Assembly: GCA_009781395.1 (NCBI GenBank)
Contig: WQYG01000008.1
Coordinates: 1 to 35,997 of the forward strand
Direction of reading: 5' to 3'
Origin: Candidatus Bathycorpusculum sp.
GTDB lineage: Archaea; Thermoproteota; Bathyarchaeia; Bathyarchaeales; Bathycorpusculaceae
DNA: 35,997 bases
The translations under genes and the position numbers were made by a program. Below are positions 31,675 to 35,997 of the stretch, piece after piece; positions within the stretch are counted from its first letter, which is position 1; every line of letters starts with the position of its first letter. The notes below the pieces were generated by a model. It did not search any database and had not been told where the DNA came from. It was given only the letters and a program-made list of their open reading frames with translations.

Positions 31675-34158
31675 TTAATATTCTGTTTGGATGTATACGT
31701 CGGTGGAGGGGATTTGTCGTCCTTGGGTGGTTTTGTCAGGGGTGATTTTAAGGTTTTCAATTTTTAGAGTGGATGTAAGGTCAGTTGTGCCTTTCTGTAT
31801 TATTGTGGCAGTTTCTGTGTTGCCTGCGTAAATAATGACGTTTTTTATGGGTGCGTTGAGGGGTAGTTTTTTTTGTGCTTTGTCGTTGCGGATTTCGCCT
31901 AAAATAGTGATGATTAAATCGCCTTGTTTTTCTGTTTCTTCGTTTATAAGGTCGGGGTTGAATTTTGGCCATTTTGAGATTTGTATGCTTTTGTAGTTTT
32001 TGGTGTTAAGATACATGTGTTGATAAATTTCTTCTGTTAGGTGGGGAGCAATGGGTGCAAATAGTTGTAGTATGCGGTAGAGGATTTTGTGGAGGGTGTA
32101 TTGTGCGGCTATGCGGTTTTCTTTGCCGTGAATTTCAGGGCGATAAAGTCTGTCTTTGATAGCTTCTAAATAGTAGTCACATACGATGTGCCAAGTAAAG
32201 TTGCGTATGTCTTCGACTGCGATGTTGAATTGGCATTTTTCAAAAGAGTCAGTGACTTTTTTTGTTAGGTTTTCAGTTTTGCTAATTATCCATTTGTCAA
32301 GTAATTGTAATTCAACAGCAGCAGTATCATCGTTCGTATTAGTTGTTGTTTGGGGGGTGTAGTCTTCGAGGAGTTTGCTTGCAAATGCTGAGGCGTTCCA
32401 AAGTTTGTTTAGGAATCGTTTGCCGTATTCTACGTCTTGTATGCGGTAGGGTATGTCTGAGCCTGTGGCGCCTCCGCCTGCTGCCCATTGTCTTACGGCG
32501 TCAGCACCGTTTTTGGCGAGTGCTTCAGGGGCAGCTGCATAATTTTTAAGTGATTTGCTCATTTTTCTGCCATCAGCGCCCAGAACCATGCCGTTTATAA
32601 GAACACTGTTAAAAGGTCGCATATCAAACAATGCTAAATGGCGTACCATGAGATAATAGGCCCAAGTGCGTATGATGTCTGTTCCGGAGGGATGCATACT
32701 TGCCGGAAATAGACGTGTCCAGTTAGAACGATCAGGCCAACCGGCATGAACCGCACAAGTAATGGAACTATCCATCCAAGTGTCCATAACGTCTTGTTCG
32801 CCTATAAAATCGTGGCCACCACATTTTGGACAAACATCAATTCGTGGACCCTCCAATTTGGGATCAATAGGCACCCATTCAGGCTCAGCAACAACAAGCT
32901 CACCGCAATCTTTACAGTACCAAACTGGAATGGGAGTGGCAAATAATCGTTGACGGCTAATAACCCAGTCCCAATCAAGACTGTTTGCCCAATCAATTAA
33001 ACGATTTTTCATATAGTCAGGATACCAAGAAATTTCGTTAGCATTTTTTTCAACTGCCGTAGATAATTTCATGGTTTTCATAAACCACTGTTTACGTTCA
33101 AGAATTTCAACAGTAGTTTTACAACGATCACAAACACCAACTTCCTGCTGAATTTTTTCAGTTTTTTCAAGCAACCCAGCCTGCGTTAAATCAGCAACAA
33201 CAGCAGTACGTGCCTGGTTTAAATAAAGGCCAACATATTTACCGCCAGCTTCATCAGTTATTCTGCCATTTTCATTGATAAGACGAATCACAGGAAGTTT
33301 GTGTTTTATAACAGTTTTAACATCGTCTTTGTCGCCGTAGGTGCATATTTGAACCGCTCCAGTGCCAAAGGTCATGTCAACAGCTTCATCAGCTATAATA
33401 GGAACTTCTCGGTTTACAATAGGCACCACAATTTTTCTGCCAACAAATTTGCCATAACGCTCATCTTTGGGGTTAACTTTAACGGCTACGCAAGCAGGAA
33501 TAAATTCAGGTCGGGAAGTAGCAATCAAAAGATACTCATCTGCTACAGAGTTAGATAAGGGAAATTTGATGTATTGTAAGGCACCTTCTTTTTTGACATG
33601 ATCAACTTCTGCATCAGCAATAGCGGTCTCATCACGGGGGCACCAATTAACAGGATGAGTCCCTTGGTACATGTAACCTTTTTTATAGAGTTGTATGAAG
33701 CTAAGTTGAGTGCATCGCCAATAATTTGGGTCCATAGTACGATACTCAGTAGTCCAATCAATACTACTACCAAGTTTAAGCAGACCCTCTTTCATCATGC
33801 CAATGTATTTTTCAACAAGAGCCATACACATATTACGAAACTGGTCAGAAGGAAGATCACGTTTACGAATGTTATTAGTTTTCTCAACCTGAATCTCTAT
33901 ACCTAAACCATGGCAGTCCCAACCCTGTGGAAAAAGCACATTGTAGCCCTGCATGCGTTTGAATCGAGCTACAATATCAAAATAGGTCCAGTTAAGAACA
34001 TTACCCATGTGAAGTTCCCCTGAAGGGTAAGGCGGAGGCGTATCAATACTAAACGATTCACGTATCGGGTCATTCCAATCATAGTGGTAAAGTTTCATTT
34101 CTTCCCATTTACTCTGCCACTTCTGCTCAATCTCAGTAAACTTGTAATCTTTAGGCAT
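31675..34158 (-). CDS. valS: Valyl-tRNA synthetase
   Basis: A class I aminoacyl-tRNA synthetase of 827 residues from the start chosen here, attaching valine to tRNA-Val. It shows the HIGH-type motif PPPYPSGELHMGN near residue 45-57, the zinc-binding HPVNWCPRDETAIADAEV, the editing domain with YLLIATSRPEF, a second zinc ribbon (VCDRCKTTVEI and CKDCGELV with CPKCGG), MDTWMDSS, and GRKMSKSLKN near 530. The valine-type anticodon domain (YLEAIKDRLY, FAPIAPHLTEEIYQ) follows. The C-terminus lacks the long coiled-coil arm of bacterial ValRS, as is usual in archaea. The frame opens with several ATGs (34176 onward); I prefer the ATG at 34158 (MPKDYKFTEIEQKW), the family start. No clear Shine-Dalgarno sequence was seen. 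Confidence 0.93.
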   Translation of the reverse strand: MPKDYKFTEIEQKWQSKWEEMKLYHYDWNDPIRESFSIDTPPPYPSGELHMGNVLNWTYFDIVARFKRMQGYNVLFPQGWDCHGLGIEIQVEKTNNIRKRDLPSDQFRNMCMALVEKYIGMMKEGLLKLGSSIDWTTEYRTMDPNYWRCTQLSFIQLYKKGYMYQGTHPVNWCPRDETAIADAEVDHVKKEGALQYIKFPLSNSVADEYLLIATSRPEFIPACVAVKVNPKDERYGKFVGRKIVVPIVNREVPIIADEAVDMTFGTGAVQICTYGDKDDVKTVIKHKLPVIRLINENGRITDEAGGKYVGLYLNQARTAVVADLTQAGLLEKTEKIQQEVGVCDRCKTTVEILERKQWFMKTMKLSTAVEKNANEISWYPDYMKNRLIDWANSLDWDWVISRQRLFATPIPVWYCKDCGELVVAEPEWVPIDPKLEGPRIDVCPKCGGHDFIGEQDVMDTWMDSSITCAVHAGWPDRSNWTRLFPASMHPSGTDIIRTWAYYLMVRHLALFDMRPFNSVLINGMVLGADGRKMSKSLKNYAAAPEALAKNGADAVRQWAAGGGATGSDIPYRIQDVEYGKRFLNKLWNASAFASKLLEDYTPQTTTNTNDDTAAVELQLLDKWIISKTENLTKKVTDSFEKCQFNIAVEDIRNFTWHIVCDYYLEAIKDRLYRPEIHGKENRIAAQYTLHKILYRILQLFAPIAPHLTEEIYQHMYLNTKNYKSIQISKWPKFNPDLINEETEKQGDLIITILGEIRNDKAQKKLPLNAPIKNVIIYAGNTETATIIQKGTTDLTSTLKIENLKITPDKTTQGRQIPSTDVYIQTEY

Positions 34159-34369
34159 AGACGACATAAACATCAATCCAAAGGTAAATTACTACTACTA
34201 ATAGTTTAGCAAATAAAAAAAGCCCCTAAAAACATTACCCCAACTTTCCTTTTAAACCACTGTTCAATCTGCCTTGCCTTCTTTTAGATAGAAGAACAAA
34301 AGGATTCTTACAAACATCGACAACAAATCTAAAAAAATAAAAAGAGATTGTTTCAAGTTATAGTGTTGT

Positions 34370-34402
34370 TAGATAGAGGAGAAAGATCTCGCTCTCTATC
34401 TA
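34370..34402 (-). terminator. Perfect 9-bp hairpin over the stop codon of the second adhesin
   Basis: TAGATAGAG (34370-34378) and CTCTATCTA (34394-34402) are perfect inverted repeats around a 15-base loop. The stop codon of the partial adhesin gene (34398-34396) lies inside one arm. It may end or stabilise that transcript. The remaining gap to valS (34177-34369) is AT-rich; TTTAAAAGG near 34246-34254 on the minus strand is a weak TATA candidate for valS. Confidence 0.4.
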
Positions 34403-35997
34403 TTGTTGTTGCTATCAGTTGCAGTAGCGGTTGTTGTGGTAGTGGTGGTTGTTTTTTTGTGTTTGAATATTAAGGCTATGGCGATGATTTCTACTACAAA
34501 TATGACGGCGTTTACGATAGTCCATTTATCCACTAAAGTCATTGTGTAGTTCATGTTTTCAGTTAACAGAAACACTACGATGCCTACAATACCCATAACA
34601 AGTGCTGTGATCAGCCATATAATTCTGTGTTGTTTTAATTTGTGCTCCGTTTCAGATTGCAACTGTGCACCATTCTTCTTTTGTGTTTGTCCAGTGCTGA
34701 CATGGCGGTTATTGCGTCGTGACAATATGCAGACAAGCAGTACTACAATGATTGCCAATATAAGACCAACAACGCTCAGTACTAGATTTACAAGAGCCCA
34801 CACTAACAAAGGCTCAGTTGTAGGTGGAATATCATCATCAATAGGTTCAATATCGTTTGGAGTCTCAGGAACATCAATTGGGGCAGTGTTTGGAGTAGTT
34901 TTTGCAGGCGTTTTGCTCGATGAAGACGAAGAAGAGGAGCCACTGCTGCTTGGAGTAGATGAAGGTTGGTTTTGTTCATATTCTGCAGTTATAACAGTAT
35001 CAGATGTAATGTTTGTAAGAGGATGACTCCAGTTTTTAAAGGTGTGACCAGAACGAGTGGGCGCCGTTGGAGGTGTAACTGTACCGCCAGAGGGTACCTC
35101 TATCTCAGCAATAACCCTACCGTCATGATCTACAAATGTTACGGTATATGTTTTAGACGTCCATTGAGCCGTATAGACGGCGTCGCTCTGAACTGTTGCA
35201 CTAGGCGTTGGTGACCATCCAGCAAACACCCATTCTCCAGCACCAGTTACAGACGGCGGAGTAGGGGTATTCTCACCATATGAAAGACCACTATAGACTT
35301 GCTCATCAAATGTGCCATGTGTACCAGGTCGATAAGTCACCGTGTAAGTAGACTCAGAAACACTTTCTGCACGCCACACCGCATACAATGCTACATCTTT
35401 AGTAATAGTAAACGTTGATCCAACACCATAAGACACCTCCGCAGCACCAAGACTTGTAGCCCAACCCAAGAAGACATAACCGTTTTTAGAAAGACTACTC
35501 TGACCTTGCACTACTACTTGACTGCCACTAACGTAACTCTGAGAAATCACCGCTACTGAATCATCAACACCATCAGCACCATTACCAAAGTAATCCACCA
35601 CATAATACACCGTATCCTCAACATCACTTAGAATCCAATGAGCAGACAAAACAACATCGCCAATCGAACCAACAGGAACACTATAGGAACGCATCGGCAC
35701 CGTTACACTGCTGCCATCAGCATACCGCACAGTCCAACCCAAAAAGGTGTAACCCACCCTATACGGATCAGCAATAACACACGGAAGATCGCCTACACCA
35801 TACATAGAAGGATTACCCGCATCATTAACACCACCATTTAACACATAAACGATATTGTACTCACCTGACCGCTGCCACTGCGCATACAACACATGATCCT
35901 CAGCATCAGCCACAACCGTCGTAGACACCACCTTCTCACCACCCACATCAGAAGTAAACCAACCACCAAAGACATACCCAGGCCGCTTACCAGACAA
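34396..35997 (-). CDS. InlB-type repeat adhesin, C-terminal part (runs off the right edge)
   Basis: At least 533 residues; the N-terminus is beyond the window and the apparent start at the edge is not real. The visible part has about five InlB-type repeats (YVFGGW, YTFLGWTVRYADG, YVFLGW, WVFAGWSPTP, HTFKNWSHPL) up to residue about 340, a Ser/Pro/Thr linker, then three TM helices at about 396-420, 459-480 and 490-512. The tail closely matches the adhesin at 22690: WALVNLVLSVVGLIL, a basic-polar loop, GIVVFLLTENM and DKWTIVNAVIF, FKHKK. It ends with an eight-Thr run. Both proteins probably sit in the membrane by this tail and display their repeats outside. The shared last repeats, linker type and tail point to duplication or domain exchange. 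Confidence 0.85.
   Translation of the reverse strand: MSGKRPGYVFGGWFTSDVGGEKVVSTTVVADAEDHVLYAQWQRSGEYNIVYVLNGGVNDAGNPSMYGVGDLPCVIADPYRVGYTFLGWTVRYADGSSVTVPMRSYSVPVGSIGDVVLSAHWILSDVEDTVYYVVDYFGNGADGVDDSVAVISQSYVSGSQVVVQGQSSLSKNGYVFLGWATSLGAAEVSYGVGSTFTITKDVALYAVWRAESVSESTYTVTYRPGTHGTFDEQVYSGLSYGENTPTPPSVTGAGEWVFAGWSPTPSATVQSDAVYTAQWTSKTYTVTFVDHDGRVIAEIEVPSGGTVTPPTAPTRSGHTFKNWSHPLTNITSDTVITAEYEQNQPSSTPSSSGSSSSSSSSKTPAKTTPNTAPIDVPETPNDIEPIDDDIPPTTEPLLVWALVNLVLSVVGLILAIIVVLLVCILSRRNNRHVSTGQTQKKNGAQLQSETEHKLKQHRIIWLITALVMGIVGIVVFLLTENMNYTMTLVDKWTIVNAVIFVVEIIAIALIFKHKKTTTTTTTTATATDSNNNR

Overview
The window reads as a chromosome segment of a mesophilic archaeon. The archaeal signs are a tRNA-Arg gene with a non-canonical D-loop intron, a Cgi121-like KEOPS subunit, a TAN1-like THUMP protein, L-aspartate dehydrogenase, a DUF2080 transposon-associated protein, TATA-type promoters and apparently leaderless starts. 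The mix of archaeal housekeeping genes with bacterial-type genes (hexameric NADP-type glutamate dehydrogenase, clostridial-style folE-folP-folBK, InlB-type repeat adhesins) is what I would expect of a gut- or sediment-dwelling Bathyarchaeia-like lineage. That placement is inference, not something the sequence proves.

Layout. 1-430: remnants of mobile elements (tail of an IS630-like transposase; a DUF2080 protein on the other strand). 536-3001: a membrane-anchored surface protein made of seven RCC1 repeats, an Ig-like middle and a collagen-like stalk. 3508-7186: gdhA, then an overlapping pair, a zinc dehydrogenase and a TrpD-like phosphoribosyltransferase. 7313-10102: a calcium-type P-type ATPase (minus strand). 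10489-12537: a tRNA and tRNA-modification cluster (intron-containing tRNA-Arg, THUMP protein, Cgi121-like protein) plus a purine-type phosphoribosyltransferase. 13015-16310: a winged-helix regulator, a class V aminotransferase and a DUF1015 protein. 16564-19339: the folate operon folE-folP-folBK (minus strand). 19738-22280: aquaporin, a 48-residue YHS metal-binding protein and a DEAD-box helicase. 22690-28302: a giant repeat adhesin. 28466-34176: pyruvate kinase, a coiled-coil protein, aspartate dehydrogenase and valyl-tRNA synthetase. 34396 to the right edge: the C-terminal part of a second adhesin with the same three-helix membrane tail.

How it fits together. gdhA, the aminotransferase, aspartate dehydrogenase and pyruvate kinase point to amino-acid-centred carbon and nitrogen metabolism. 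The three large secreted proteins point to a heavily decorated, adhesive cell surface. The folate operon would supply pterin cofactors by a bacterial-type route. The observations I would check first are: (a) folP and folBK lie in one reading frame separated by a single TAA, and the conserved FolB N-terminus has no normal start codon; (b) the tRNA D-loop intron; (c) the paired InlB-like adhesins sharing a three-TM tail; (d) the TrpD-like enzyme that has lost the anthranilate signature; (e) a kilobase-scale alternation of G+T-rich and A+C-rich segments on the plus strand, with A+C to G+T switches mostly at intergenic hairpins and opposite switches mostly inside genes; (f) two intergenic structured elements sharing a 13-nt motif.
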